Assembly (NCBI GenBank): GCA_031423635.1 | Contig: JANPFX010000221.1 | Coordinates: 1 to 64,000, forward strand | Reading direction: 5' to 3' | DNA: 64,000 nt | Source of the DNA: JANLQX01 sp031423635 | GTDB taxonomy: Bacteria; Actinomycetota; Acidimicrobiia; Acidimicrobiales; JANYDT01 | Part shown: positions 50,760 to 59,925 of the stretch, piece by piece | How positions within the stretch are numbered: the first letter of the stretch is position 1 | Layout: the number at the start of each line of letters is the position of its first letter | Notes under the pieces: generated by a model | What the model saw: only the letters and a program-made list of their open reading frames with translations | Told to the model about the DNA's origin: nothing | Database searches by the model: none | Position numbers and translations under genes: made by a program

Positions 50760-51902
50760 CTAGGAGAGGTGATCGACAACCCAGTCGACGGACGCGGTGA
50801 GCGCTCGAACGTCGTCGGGGTCGATGCTCGGGAACGTGGCGACTCGCAACTGATTGCGCCCGAGTTTGCGGTAGCTGTCGGTGTCGACGATGCCGTTGGC
50901 CCGGAGCACCGCGCTGACCGTCAACGCGTCGACACCGTCGAGATCGATGGTGGCGACGACAGCCGAACGATCATTCGGATCGACCACGAAAGGTGCTGCG
51001 AACGTCCGCGAGCTTGCCCAGGCGTAGAGGTGTTCGCTCGATTCGCGGCAGCGGGCGTTTGCCCATGCGAGGCCACCGTTGGCGTTGATCCAGTCGGTCT
51101 GTTCGGCGGCGAGAAAGATCGTGGCCAATGCCGGCGTGTTGTAGGTCTGGTTCTTCGTCGAGTTGTCGAGGGCGATGCTGAGATCGAGTGATGCCGGAAT
51201 CCACCGGCCCGACGCCTTCACCTCTGCGATCCGGGCGAGAGCTCGCGGCGAGCAGAGGGCGATCCACAGTCCGCCGTCCGATGCGAAGCACTTCTGCGGG
51301 GCGAAATAGTACGTGTCGAACTGCGACGCATCGACCTCGAGTCCTCCGGCCGCGCTGGTCGCATCGACCAGGACGAGTTGCGATTCGTCTGCGCCGATCG
51401 GTCGGGTGATCGTGGTGGCCACTCCGGTGGACGTCTCGTTGTGAGTCAGGCAGTACGCGTCGAGCCCGTTCGGACCGTTGGCCGGACGGGCAATCGCCTT
51501 GGCCGAGGTGCCGGGGTCGGCGTTGATCACCTCCGGGTCACGGAGAAACGGTGCGGCGGCGCTGGCCTCGGCGAACTTCGACGAGAACTCGCCGAAGACG
51601 AGGTGCTGGCTTCGATCCCGGATGAGGCCGAACGACGCGATGTCCCAGAACACCGTGGACCCGCCGTTGCCGAGCAGCACTTCGTAGCCCTCGGGGAGCG
51701 AGAACAGCGATCGCAGGCCGCCCCTGAGTCGGCCGACCTCACGTTTGACCGGTTCCTGACGGTGGCTCGTTCCGAGCAAGGAGGTGCCCGTCGCCGCGAG
51801 CGCCGCCAGCGCCTCCGGACGGACCTTGGAGGGCCCGCACCCGAAACGACCGTCTCGTGGGAGGAGATCGGCGGGGATGCGGAGGTCGGGGGTCGTTGAC
51901 AC
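50760..51902 (-). CDS. serC: Phosphoserine aminotransferase (actinobacterial type)
   Basis: 380 residues from a GTG at 51902 (TAGGCT ends 8 nt upstream). Class V aminotransferase: FGCGPSKVRPEAL near the start, LLGTSHRQEPVKREVGRLR, LVLVDATSAAGGLEVDASQFD, and YYFAPQKCFASDGGLW with the PLP lysine. These match the type-II SerC of Actinobacteria, not the E. coli form. Makes phosphoserine from 3-phosphohydroxypyruvate. Divergent from serA, so both serine-pathway genes share one control region. Confidence 0.93.
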   Translation of the reverse strand: MSTTPDLRIPADLLPRDGRFGCGPSKVRPEALAALAATGTSLLGTSHRQEPVKREVGRLRGGLRSLFSLPEGYEVLLGNGGSTVFWDIASFGLIRDRSQHLVFGEFSSKFAEASAAAPFLRDPEVINADPGTSAKAIARPANGPNGLDAYCLTHNETSTGVATTITRPIGADESQLVLVDATSAAGGLEVDASQFDTYYFAPQKCFASDGGLWIALCSPRALARIAEVKASGRWIPASLDLSIALDNSTKNQTYNTPALATIFLAAEQTDWINANGGLAWANARCRESSEHLYAWASSRTFAAPFVVDPNDRSAVVATIDLDGVDALTVSAVLRANGIVDTDSYRKLGRNQLRVATFPSIDPDDVRALTASVDWVVDHLS

Positions 51903-52036
51903 GGGGATCGAGCCTACGGAACAACTTGGTCGACGTTCCGTCAACATTGCCCGTGCTGTCACGTGACCGGCGCCACGTCGGAGAACGGGGGATCGTACGA
52001 AACGTCCAACGGCGGACGCCTAGCCTTGCTGACCCT

Positions 52037-53617
52037 GTGGCACGCATCCTGGTAACTGAGTCCATCGCCGAAGGCGGATTGGAGCGACTTCGCAAGGCGG
52101 GGCACACCGTCGATGCGCAAGAGGGTCTCTCCCCCGTTGAGCTGAACGACGCGATCGTCGGCGCACATGCTCTGATCATCCGATCGGCTACGAAGGTCAC
52201 GGCTGATCTGCTCGAACACGCCGATGTTCTTGCCGTTGTCGGTCGGGCCGGAATCGGTCTCGACAACGTTGATGTACCGGCCGCCACCCGACGCGGCGTC
52301 ATGGTCGTGAACGCGCCGCAGTCGAATGTGGTCTCCGCCGCCGAACAGGCCATGGCGCTCTTGCTGGCCACGGCCCGCAACCTCGCCCAGGCCCACAGCG
52401 CGCTGAAGAATGGCAAATGGGAACGCTCGAAATGGGAGGGGGTCGAGCTCTACGGCAAGACGATCTCGATCATCGGCCTCGGCCGGGTCGGGGCGCTTGT
52501 TGCCGAGCGCTGCGCAGCTTTCGGGATGCGCGTGATCGCGTTCGATCCGTACATTTCTCATGATCGTGCCGCCGCTCTCGGCGCAGAGCTGCACACCCTC
52601 GAAGAGTGCGTGCGTCAGTCCGACTTCATGTCGGTCCATCTCCCGAAGACCAAGGAGACGAACGGCATCATCGGGGCGGCCATGCTCAAGTTGGCGAAGG
52701 TGGACCTCCGAATCGTGAACACGGCTCGCGGCGGCATCGTCGACGAGGTCGCGCTCTATGACGCCGTGAAGTCCGGCCAGATCGCCGGTGCGGGTCTCGA
52801 CGTGTTCAGTGACGAGCCCTGCACCGACTCGCCGCTCTTCACCCTCGACCGAGTGGTTGTCACCCCGCACCTCGGCGCGAGCACTCGTGAGGCGCAGGAC
52901 AAGGCCGGCGACACGATTGCCGACATGGTCCAGTTGGCTCTCGCCGGCGACTTCGTGCCGTTCGCCGTCAATGTGGACGCCGCTGCGGCCAGCGAGACTA
53001 TCCGCCCATACCTGCCGCTGGCCGAACGACTCGGGCTCCTCGTAGCCGGCCTCTGCCATGGAACGCCGTCCGAGTTGGCGATCACCTTTGCCGGCCAGAT
53101 CGCCGACTACGACACACGCATCCTCCGCCTCGCCGTCCTCAAGGGTCTGCTCGGTGCCGTGCATGACGATCAGGTCACCTATGTCAACGCGCCGCAGCTT
53201 GCCGACGAGCGCTCGATGTCGGTCACCGAGACGAAGTCGTCGCTCTCACTCGACTATCGCTCCAAGATCGAACTCCGCACGTCGTGCGGCCACTCCCTCG
53301 CCGGTACGATCGCCGGTCTCCGGATGGAGCCGCGCATTGTGATGGTTGACGATCATGCGGTGGAAGTGCCGCCTTCGCGGCATCTGCTGGTCGTGCGCAA
53401 CGACGATCGTCCAGGCATGATCGGCGCCGTCGGCGTCACACTCGCCAAGCACGAAGTGAACATTTCGAACATGGCACTGGGTCGCTCGGAGACGGGTGGG
53501 AGCGCCCTGATGATCCTCGACACCGACGACGCGGTGCCGACAGCCGCGCTCGAAGAACTTCGTTCGGTTGACGGCATCCTCGGGGTCGACCCGATCGATG
53601 AGGCTCTGCGGAACTGA
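52037..53617 (+). CDS. serA: D-3-phosphoglycerate dehydrogenase, long form
   Basis: 526 residues. Catalytic domains carry GRAGIGLDNVDVPAATRRGV, the Rossmann motif IIGLGRVGALVAERCAAFGMRV, NTARGGIVDE with the catalytic arginine, and VVTPHLGASTREAQDKAG with the catalytic histidine. An extra ASB domain (about 315-450) and a C-terminal ACT domain (VVRNDDRPGMIGAVGVTLAKHEVNISNMALGR) follow, as in the mycobacterial enzyme that is inhibited by serine. GTG start; TAGCCT is 10 nt upstream. Confidence 0.96.
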   Translation: MARILVTESIAEGGLERLRKAGHTVDAQEGLSPVELNDAIVGAHALIIRSATKVTADLLEHADVLAVVGRAGIGLDNVDVPAATRRGVMVVNAPQSNVVSAAEQAMALLLATARNLAQAHSALKNGKWERSKWEGVELYGKTISIIGLGRVGALVAERCAAFGMRVIAFDPYISHDRAAALGAELHTLEECVRQSDFMSVHLPKTKETNGIIGAAMLKLAKVDLRIVNTARGGIVDEVALYDAVKSGQIAGAGLDVFSDEPCTDSPLFTLDRVVVTPHLGASTREAQDKAGDTIADMVQLALAGDFVPFAVNVDAAAASETIRPYLPLAERLGLLVAGLCHGTPSELAITFAGQIADYDTRILRLAVLKGLLGAVHDDQVTYVNAPQLADERSMSVTETKSSLSLDYRSKIELRTSCGHSLAGTIAGLRMEPRIVMVDDHAVEVPPSRHLLVVRNDDRPGMIGAVGVTLAKHEVNISNMALGRSETGGSALMILDTDDAVPTAALEELRSVDGILGVDPIDEALRN

Positions 53618-53630
53618 CGGCGACGCGGAC

Positions 53631-53660
53631 GACCGCCCCGGAGTGTGCTCCGAGGCGGTC
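53631..53660. terminator. Hairpin between serA and the convergent cNMP gene
   Basis: GACCGCC (53631-53637) pairs with GGCGGTC (53654-53660), with an inner GGAG/CTCC stem around TGTG. It sits between two convergent stops and could serve both strands; there is no T-run. Confidence 0.55.
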
Positions 53661-53676
53661 GCCGATCGAACATCTC

Positions 53677-54111
53677 TCAGTGGGAGAAGCGGGTACCGTT
53701 CGCTTCGCGGAGCCGCTCCGACATCGCCGACAAGAGCTTCATCGAGAGGCCGGGGATGTGGGCAAGAGCAGTGGAGAACTGCGACGGCCCGAGAACCAGC
53801 AGGGTGGCATCGGTGATCGCGGTGACCGTGGCCGAGCGGGGCCGCTTGTCGATGGGGGCGAACTCACCGAAGTGCGATCCCGCCCCGAGGGTCGTCACGA
53901 GGTTGCCGTCGATCTCGACCTTGAGCGATCCGTCGTGCACGACGTAGCACTCGAACCCGGTCGAACCCTGGCGCACAATGACTTTGCCGGCCGACACCTC
54001 GACCTCGTCGCAGAGGCTGGCGAGTTCCTTCAATTCCTTCTGGGTACAGGACGAGAACAGCGGGACGGCTGCGAGGTGCGTGAGTTTGTCGGTCTTCGAT
54101 GGCTTCGCCAT
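53677..54111 (-). CDS. Cyclic-nucleotide-binding domain protein
   Basis: 144 residues, a single cNMP-binding barrel: HLAAVPLFSSCTQKELKELASLCDEVEVSAGKVIVRQG, then GAGSHFGEFAPIDKRPRSATVTAITDATLLVL, where the cassette FGEFAPIDKRPRSA resembles the FGE..L...PRSA motif with a proline for the usual leucine. No DNA-binding or catalytic domain, so it may be an adaptor. GGAG ribosome binding site 5 nt before the ATG. Confidence 0.87.
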   Translation of the reverse strand: MAKPSKTDKLTHLAAVPLFSSCTQKELKELASLCDEVEVSAGKVIVRQGSTGFECYVVHDGSLKVEIDGNLVTTLGAGSHFGEFAPIDKRPRSATVTAITDATLLVLGPSQFSTALAHIPGLSMKLLSAMSERLREANGTRFSH

Positions 54112-54307
54112 GGCTGCTCCGTGTGGTTCGGTGTGATGGTCGTCCCATCATGGCCCACAAGCTGCGCTGATTTCCTCTCCGGATCGCGGATTCCTCGGTT
54201 CGCTCGGGCTCCCTGTCGTTTCCGGCGTGGCGTGGGCGGATTCCGTCGTTGACGTCGGTGCGTTCCTCCGCAATGCTGCACGGATTCATCTACCCGGAGG
54301 ACAAACC

Positions 54308-54685
54308 ATGACTCGTGCCAGCTTCGGCAAGAGATTTCTTGCCGCACTTCTCGACGGAATCATCGTCGGGGTGGTGGGCGCCATCCTCGGAGCGATCCTC
54401 GGAGGCGGAGCAGCGGGTCAGGCGCTGTCCACGGCGATCGGTCTCGGGTACTACATCTACTTCGAAGGTGGCCAGGGCGCCACGCTCGGCAAGAAAGCTC
54501 TGGGGCTTCGCGTCGTGTCCACCTCGGGTTCGTCGCCGATCGGGTACGGGTCGGCCGCCGTCCGCTACGTCGGGCGTATCGTCTCGGCAATCCCGTTGGG
54601 TCTCGGATACTTCTGGATGTTGTGGGACAAGGACAAGCAGACCTGGCACGACAAGATGGCCTCGACCTACGTCGTGAACGTCTGA
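54308..54685 (+). CDS. RDD family membrane protein
   Basis: 125 residues with three hydrophobic segments. FGKRFLAALLDGIIVGVV has the RDD-family Arg and Asp (R..A.L.D), and GATLGKKALGLRVV is the second conserved motif. A GGAGGA ribosome binding site precedes the ATG at 54308. Function of the family is mostly unknown; some are ion antiporters. The 196-bp gap before it shows nothing clear. Confidence 0.88.
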   Translation: MTRASFGKRFLAALLDGIIVGVVGAILGAILGGGAAGQALSTAIGLGYYIYFEGGQGATLGKKALGLRVVSTSGSSPIGYGSAAVRYVGRIVSAIPLGLGYFWMLWDKDKQTWHDKMASTYVVNV

Positions 54686-54726
54686 CCACTCCTTCGGGTG
54701 CCGCGGCACCCCGGTTGTCGCGATTC

Positions 54727-54756
54727 CTGCCCGGGCCAACGTGTCCCGGGCAGTTT
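54727..54756. terminator. Hairpin terminator downstream of RDD gene
   Basis: CTGCCCGGG (54727-54735) and CCCGGGCAG (54745-54753) with a 9-nt loop and TTT after it. A second small palindrome GGTGCCGCGGCACC lies just before. It separates the RDD gene from the convergent MFS gene. Confidence 0.7.
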
Positions 54757-54768
54757 CGCGTCGGAGGG

Positions 54769-56241
54769 TCAGAGGTTTCGTTTCGCCCAGCGGTGTAGGC
54801 GGACGATGAACACGACCGCTCCGAGCGACAGCACCAGGGACACGATGTGCGAGGCGCGGTAGCCGGCAGCGATTGCCGACCTCGCGAGGTTGCTCACTTC
54901 GGTGTTCTCGCCTTTGAGGAGCGGTCGGATCTCCTCGAGGTTTCCGACGCGGTGGCGGATCACGCCGAACAGCACGCCGCTCACGGCGGCCACGCCGACG
55001 GTCGATCCGAGGTTGCGCAGGAACTGGTGGGCGGCGCTGGTCCGGCCCATGTCGGCGGCGTCGGCCGACCGTTGTAGGAGCGTGAGACCGGCGTTGGTCA
55101 CCGCACCGATGCCGCACCCCTGGAGGAACGACATTGCCGCGACGACGGCGACCGGGGTAGACGTCGAGCTGTAGACCGCGAGGCCGGTGACCAGCGGTGG
55201 AATCGTGAGCAGGCCGCCGGCAAGCATCACCTGGGTGTTCGTGAAACGATCGAGCAGGCGGCTGACGACGATCGATGCCGTTGTCCATCCGAGGGCCATG
55301 AAGGTGACGGAGAATGCGGCGATTTCTCGTGACCGTCCGAGCGCTCCGGTCACGTAGAACGGCACGAACCCTTCCACGGCGAGTCCGCCGGCGAACAACA
55401 GGAACACGGCGATGTTGATCGCCGCGAAGGGGGGTTTGGTGAGATGACGGAGTTCGAGAATCGGTGAGGCCGCGCGCCGCGCGTGCCTCCAGTAGGCCCC
55501 GCCGAAAACGAGGGCGGCGGCGATGGGGAGCGCGGCCGTTGCATTGAACTCGGTGGCGCCCACGAGCAGCAGAGTCAGGAAGGTGCCGAGCAGAACGAGC
55601 CCGCGGAGGTCGAACGAAACTGATGCTCCTTCGCGCTTTCCGGGCAGTCGGTTCCAGCCGATGAACGCCGCGAAGAGTGTGAGAGGAATGTTGACGGCAA
55701 ACACGGCGCGCCATCCGAGCGGGGTCCGGACGAGCGCCGCGGCGAGCGCTGGGCCGGCAAAGGACATCACACCCCACACGGTGGAGTTCGCGGCGAATGC
55801 CCGGCTCCGAAGGTGCTCCGGGAAGGTGACGCCGACTGCGGCCAGGGCCACAGCAACGACGAGCCCGCCGCCCATTCCCTGCACGGTGCGGGCGAGGATC
55901 AACGTCTCCATCGTCGGTGCAAAGCAGCACGCCGTGCTGGAGAGGAGAAACGTAACGAGCGTGAATCGGTACACCCGGGCGAGGCCCAGCCCGTCGATCA
56001 ACGGCCCGGAAGCGAGCGCGGCGATCGTGAGGGTCAGGGTGAAGGCCGTGAAGACCCACGGCAGCAGACGAACCCGCCCAAGATCACCGGCGATGGTGCT
56101 CTGCACGGCGGTGACGCCCAGTCCGTCGAAGGCCGACAACGAGATCGCCGTGAGGGTCGAGATGGTGATGGACCGGTACTGCGCCGAGAACACCGACTTC
56201 GCGGCACGCTCGGCGCTCGCCTCCGTCGTCACCGGCGTCAC
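54769..56241 (-). CDS. MFS multidrug exporter, DHA2 (14-helix) family
   Basis: 490 residues, 14 predicted membrane helices. SGPLIDGLGLARVYRFTLVTFLLSSTACCFAPTMETLILARTVQGMGGGLVVAVALAAVG contains the motif A variant and the RxxQGxGGG motif of this family. The hydrophilic segment near residue 430 (RHRVGNLEEIRPLLKGENTEVSNLA) faces the cytoplasm before the last helix. GTG start overlaps the HAD stop (GTGA), so the two are coupled. Substrate unknown. Confidence 0.88.
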   Translation of the reverse strand: MTPVTTEASAERAAKSVFSAQYRSITISTLTAISLSAFDGLGVTAVQSTIAGDLGRVRLLPWVFTAFTLTLTIAALASGPLIDGLGLARVYRFTLVTFLLSSTACCFAPTMETLILARTVQGMGGGLVVAVALAAVGVTFPEHLRSRAFAANSTVWGVMSFAGPALAAALVRTPLGWRAVFAVNIPLTLFAAFIGWNRLPGKREGASVSFDLRGLVLLGTFLTLLLVGATEFNATAALPIAAALVFGGAYWRHARRAASPILELRHLTKPPFAAINIAVFLLFAGGLAVEGFVPFYVTGALGRSREIAAFSVTFMALGWTTASIVVSRLLDRFTNTQVMLAGGLLTIPPLVTGLAVYSSTSTPVAVVAAMSFLQGCGIGAVTNAGLTLLQRSADAADMGRTSAAHQFLRNLGSTVGVAAVSGVLFGVIRHRVGNLEEIRPLLKGENTEVSNLARSAIAAGYRASHIVSLVLSLGAVVFIVRLHRWAKRNL

Positions 56242-57053
56242 GTCTCGTCGGCGGCGAGCTCACGCTCGAGTACCACAGCTACTCCGTCGTCGTCGTTCGA
56301 AACGGTGATCTCGTCGGCAGCCTGCTTGGTCACCGGATGCGCGTTGTCCATGGCGACCCCGTGGCCCGCCCACGCGAGCATGTCGACGTCGTTTGGCATA
56401 TCGCCGAACGCGATGACGTCTTGCTGCGATGCGTCGAAGTGATGGGCGATCCGCTCGAGGGCGTCGGCTTTGGTGACGCCGAAGGGCATGAGCTCGATGA
56501 GCGAGTTTGGTCCGAGGTCATCGCCCATGGACCCATAGGTCACGGTGGCAAGGTCTCCGATCGCCGCGATCAGGGCGCCAAGCAGGTCGACGTCCATCGC
56601 GGGATGCCGGAACATGATCTTCGTGAGCTGCCCGTCGAGGAGTTTCTCGAGTGGCGCCTCGCGAGCTTCGCGTCCATGCGCGAACACGGCCTTGTAGCCG
56701 GGAATGTGGCCGAAACCGGACGGACCGTCGACAGCGAACGAGGCATCGGGCAGTATGGCGCGGATGGCGTCGGCAGCAGCGAGGGCGGTCGTTCGCTGGT
56801 GGAGCCGTTGATCAACGACCCGCTCATCGGTGAGATCGATGACCATGGCCCCGTTCGAGCACACGGCCAGACCCTGGTGACCGGTCATCTCGGCAATCGG
56901 GTGGACCCAACGCGGCGGGCGGCCGGTGGCCAGCACGAAGGTCGAACCGCCTGCGACGACGCGGTCGAGCACCACCTTGGTCCGAGGGGCCAGCGACCCG
57001 TCGGATCGTATGAGCGTCCCGTCGATGTCAGACGCAACCACCCGAAAACGCAC
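56238..57053 (-). CDS. Cof-type HAD phosphatase
   Basis: 271 residues. VVASDIDGTLIRSDGSL holds the nucleophile DxDGT, FVLATGRPP motif II, and VIAFGDMPNDVDMLAWAGHGVAMDNAHPVTKQAADEIT motifs III-IV, with a C2B cap between. Dephosphorylates sugars or cofactors. GTG start with TACCGT 6 nt upstream (leaderless). First gene of a two-gene operon with the exporter. Confidence 0.92.
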   Translation of the reverse strand: MRFRVVASDIDGTLIRSDGSLAPRTKVVLDRVVAGGSTFVLATGRPPRWVHPIAEMTGHQGLAVCSNGAMVIDLTDERVVDQRLHQRTTALAAADAIRAILPDASFAVDGPSGFGHIPGYKAVFAHGREAREAPLEKLLDGQLTKIMFRHPAMDVDLLGALIAAIGDLATVTYGSMGDDLGPNSLIELMPFGVTKADALERIAHHFDASQQDVIAFGDMPNDVDMLAWAGHGVAMDNAHPVTKQAADEITVSNDDDGVAVVLERELAADET

Positions 57054-57136
57054 CCTTTCACGGTAGACGCTTGTCGGTGAACCGGGCGCTCGCTCGTTGA
57101 GGGCAGCCCGGTCAGCTCGTCGCGGTGGGTCAGCCC

Positions 57137-57232
57137 CTGGGTCAGCTCAGCGCTTTGGGTCGGGACGTCTGCACTTTTGGCACGTGTGCACTTTTGGCAC
57201 GAATCCCGACCCAACGACGTCAGCTGACCCAG
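57137..57232. repeat. Nested inverted repeat with internal tandem repeat
   Basis: Outer arms CTGGGTCAGCT (57137-57147) and AGCTGACCCAG (57222-57232); inner arms TTGGGTCGGGA (57155-57165) and TCCCGACCCAA (57204-57214). Between them TGCACTTTTGGCACG occurs twice (57170-57184, 57187-57201). A cruciform or long hairpin is possible. It fills most of the 189-bp gap between the HAD and AhpD-like genes. Confidence 0.9.
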
Positions 57233-57242
57233 AATCGCCGGG

Positions 57243-57590
57243 TCACGCCGAAGGCTCGGCGTATTCTCGGAATGCGGACAACGCTCGCGGCCCGTAGACG
57301 GTTCCAGGTCCTCCGTTCATGACGATTGCGACGCCGATGGTCTCGGCAACCTCGGCCTCGGTTGCGCCGGTCCGAGCCGCTCCGCGAGCGTGTGCGGCGA
57401 TGCAGCCGTCGCACTGCTTGGAGATGGCGATGGCCAAGGAGATCAGTTCTTTCGTCTTCGCCGAGAGCACCCCGTCCTTCATCGCGGCGGCGTGGAGTTC
57501 AGCGAAGCCTTTCATCACATCGGGAATGTCCTCACGGAGGGCGCGAGCCGGGGCGCGGAGCTCGTCTTGAATCTGGCGGGCGGAGTCCAT
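57243..57590 (-). CDS. Carboxymuconolactone-decarboxylase/AhpD-like protein
   Basis: 115 residues, all-helical. SLAIAISKQCDGCIAAHARGAARTGAT carries the Cys-x2-Cys...His motif of AhpD-type peroxidase partners. Short members like this one act as trimeric alkylhydroperoxidase-like enzymes. Divergent from the acyl-CoA dehydrogenase gene at 57713. Confidence 0.9.
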   Translation of the reverse strand: MDSARQIQDELRAPARALREDIPDVMKGFAELHAAAMKDGVLSAKTKELISLAIAISKQCDGCIAAHARGAARTGATEAEVAETIGVAIVMNGGPGTVYGPRALSAFREYAEPSA

Positions 57591-57712
57591 CTCAGCAGTC
57601 TTGCGGGTTCCGTGCCATCTCCGACGGTTTGGTAGCCGCGGTTGGTTCGTAGACTCCCTGGTGACGCAGAACAGCGTTCCTCTGGTCGGAACGCATCGGA
57701 AAGAGACTCGCC

Positions 57713-58867
57713 ATGGATTTCGAACTGTCAGACGAACACCAGATGTTCCAGAAGACGATGCGTGACTTCGTCGACCGCGAGATCCGTCCTGTTGCCCGAG
57801 ACTGGGAACACGAAGGTCGCTATCCGACCGAGATCGTCGAGAAGATGAAGCAACTCGGGCTCTTCGGCATCACGATCCCGGGTACGTATGGCGGCATGGA
57901 CGCCGACCTCGTGACGATGGCGATCGTGTTCGAGGAGATCTCCAAGGGGTGGATGGGGATCGCCGGCATCCTCGGAAGCCACTCACTCGCCTGCAAGATG
58001 ATCGTCAACCACGGCACCGAGGAGCAGAAGCTGCGCTGGCTGCCCGAACTGGCGACGGGTGTTCGCCGGACGTGCATCGCCCTGACGGAGCCGAACGCCG
58101 GAACCGACCTCCAGCGCATCCGGACCACAGCGAAGAAGGTCGACGGCGGCTACATCCTCAACGGCACGAAGATGTGGATCACCAACGCCCGCTACGCGAA
58201 CCCGATGCCGGTTCTGTGCAAGACCGATCCGACCACCACGCCTCCGCACAAAGGGATGAGCGTGCTGATGGTCGAGCAGGGCTCAGCCGGCATGACCGTG
58301 ACGAAAGACATCGGCAAGCTCGGCTACAAGGGCACGGAGAGTTGCGAAGTCGTCTTCGAAGACTGCTTCGTCCCTGAGGATTGTCTGCTCGGCGGTTACG
58401 AGGGCCGAGGAATGCAAATGGCCCTGGGCGCGCTCGAGGTCGGCCGGGTCAACATCGCTGCGCGATCCGTTGGTATCGCTCAGGCGGCGCTCGATCAGGC
58501 GCTGCGCTATACGAAGGATCGCGAGGCCTTCGGACAGTCGATCAACAATTTCCAGGCTGTGCAGATGAAGCTCGGCGACATGGCCACGCAAGTGCAGGCG
58601 GCGCGCCTGCTCACGTGGTGGGCGGCGTGGCGGTCCGACAAAGGTATGCGCGCAGATATGGAGTCGGGCATGGCGAAACTGTTCGCTTCTGAAGTTGCCA
58701 TCACCTGCTCACTCGACTCGATGAGGCTCCACGGTGGCTACGGCTATTCGACCGAGTTCGAGGTCGAGCGCCTCTATCGCGACGCGCCGCTGATGGCCAT
58801 CGGTGAAGGCATGAACGACATCTTGAAGACGGTCATCGCAAAAGCGCTGATCGCCGAGTTGCACTGA
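57713..58867 (+). CDS. Acyl-CoA dehydrogenase
   Basis: 384 residues. CIALTEPNAGTDLQRIRTTAKKVDGGYILNGTKMWITNA is the substrate/FAD core; RDREAFGQ-like KDREAFGQSINNFQAVQMKLGDMA lies in the last domain; LHGGYGYSTEFEVERLYRDAPLMAIGEGMNDILKTVIAKAL is the end, in which the glutamate of the GEG segment is the likely catalytic base. Full-length, unlike the short partner at 7162. TAGACT with TTTGGT 16 bp before it lies about 60 bp upstream. Substrate unknown. Confidence 0.92.
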   Translation: MDFELSDEHQMFQKTMRDFVDREIRPVARDWEHEGRYPTEIVEKMKQLGLFGITIPGTYGGMDADLVTMAIVFEEISKGWMGIAGILGSHSLACKMIVNHGTEEQKLRWLPELATGVRRTCIALTEPNAGTDLQRIRTTAKKVDGGYILNGTKMWITNARYANPMPVLCKTDPTTTPPHKGMSVLMVEQGSAGMTVTKDIGKLGYKGTESCEVVFEDCFVPEDCLLGGYEGRGMQMALGALEVGRVNIAARSVGIAQAALDQALRYTKDREAFGQSINNFQAVQMKLGDMATQVQAARLLTWWAAWRSDKGMRADMESGMAKLFASEVAITCSLDSMRLHGGYGYSTEFEVERLYRDAPLMAIGEGMNDILKTVIAKALIAELH

Positions 58868-58910
58868 TCCTTGTGCGGCCTCCGATGCGGGCGAAGGGGA
58901 CTTTGGAGCG

Positions 58911-59894
58911 ATGCCGGTGATCGAGACGGTCGGACTGCGAAAGACCTTCCAGCCGAAAGGGCCCGGTGCCAAAAAGAAGGGTGCTGCCGTTGAGCCGATC
59001 GTGGCCGTCGACGGGATCAACCTGCGCGTCGACGCCGGCGAGATCTTCGGTCTGCTCGGCCCGAACGGTGCCGGAAAGAGCACGACGATCAAGATGCTCT
59101 CGACCCTCCTCGCTCCGTCCGGGGGCCAGGCCACTGTTGCCGGATTCTCGCTGGCAACGCAGCGGAACGAGATCCGACGGGTGATCGGTGTTGTCTCGCA
59201 GAGCGGTGGCCTCGACTCCGAGGAGACACCGATGCGAGAGCTCGTGCACCAGAGCGTGCTCTTCGGTCTCGATCGCCAGGCGGCCACGAAGCGGGTGAGG
59301 GAGTTGCTCGACCGCTTCGAGCTCGGAGCTGCGGCGAACCGGCAGATCAAGACGTTGTCCGGCGGTCAGCGTCGCCGTGTCGACATCGCGCTCGGGCTCG
59401 TCCACGCCCCGAAGTTGCTCTTCCTCGACGAGCCGACCACGGGTCTCGACCCGCAGAGTCGTGCGAACCTGTGGGACGCAGTGCGCCGGCTGAGGAGCGA
59501 GGGGACAACCGTGCTCATCACGACCCACTACCTCGATGAGGCCGACGCGTTGTGCGACCGGCTCGCCATCGTCGATCACGGTCGGATCGTCGCCGAAGGA
59601 ACGGCCGACGCGTTGAAAGCAGGAGTGGGCGGCGATGTGATCACGCTGCACCTGCCCGACCCTTCGGCAGCTGACGGCGTGATCCGATCGAATGGGTTGG
59701 CGACGCACATCGAGCGATTCGGCGACGATGCGCTCCGCCTCACCGTCGGACGCGGTGATTCGACGGTCGGTCCGCTCCTTCGACTGCTCGACGACGCCGG
59801 GATCGAGACGACCTCGCTCTCGACCGCGCGTCCGACCCTCGACGACGTCTTCCTTCGCCATACCGGTCGTTCCCTTCGCGACACGCCCGCCTGA
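58911..59894 (+). CDS. ABC exporter ATPase, DrrA (daunorubicin-resistance) family
   Basis: 327 residues. Walker A GPNGAGKSTTIKML, signature LSGGQRRRVDIALGL, Walker B LLFLDEPTTGLDPQ, and TTHYLDEADALCDRL with the switch histidine. The C-terminal 90 residues (VITLHLPDPSAADGV to the end) are the DrrA regulatory extension. A basic insertion PKGPGAKKKGAAVEP near residue 15 is unusual. GGAG precedes the ATG. Followed after 31 bp by the permease. Confidence 0.9.
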   Translation: MPVIETVGLRKTFQPKGPGAKKKGAAVEPIVAVDGINLRVDAGEIFGLLGPNGAGKSTTIKMLSTLLAPSGGQATVAGFSLATQRNEIRRVIGVVSQSGGLDSEETPMRELVHQSVLFGLDRQAATKRVRELLDRFELGAAANRQIKTLSGGQRRRVDIALGLVHAPKLLFLDEPTTGLDPQSRANLWDAVRRLRSEGTTVLITTHYLDEADALCDRLAIVDHGRIVAEGTADALKAGVGGDVITLHLPDPSAADGVIRSNGLATHIERFGDDALRLTVGRGDSTVGPLLRLLDDAGIETTSLSTARPTLDDVFLRHTGRSLRDTPA

Positions 59895-59925
59895 TTCCGC
59901 TGAAATCACGAAGGACCATCGCCAC

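Noticed and set aside
54290..56059. 589-codon minus-strand frame
   Set aside because: Shadow of the MFS exporter (arginine/proline-rich) and antisense to the RDD gene.
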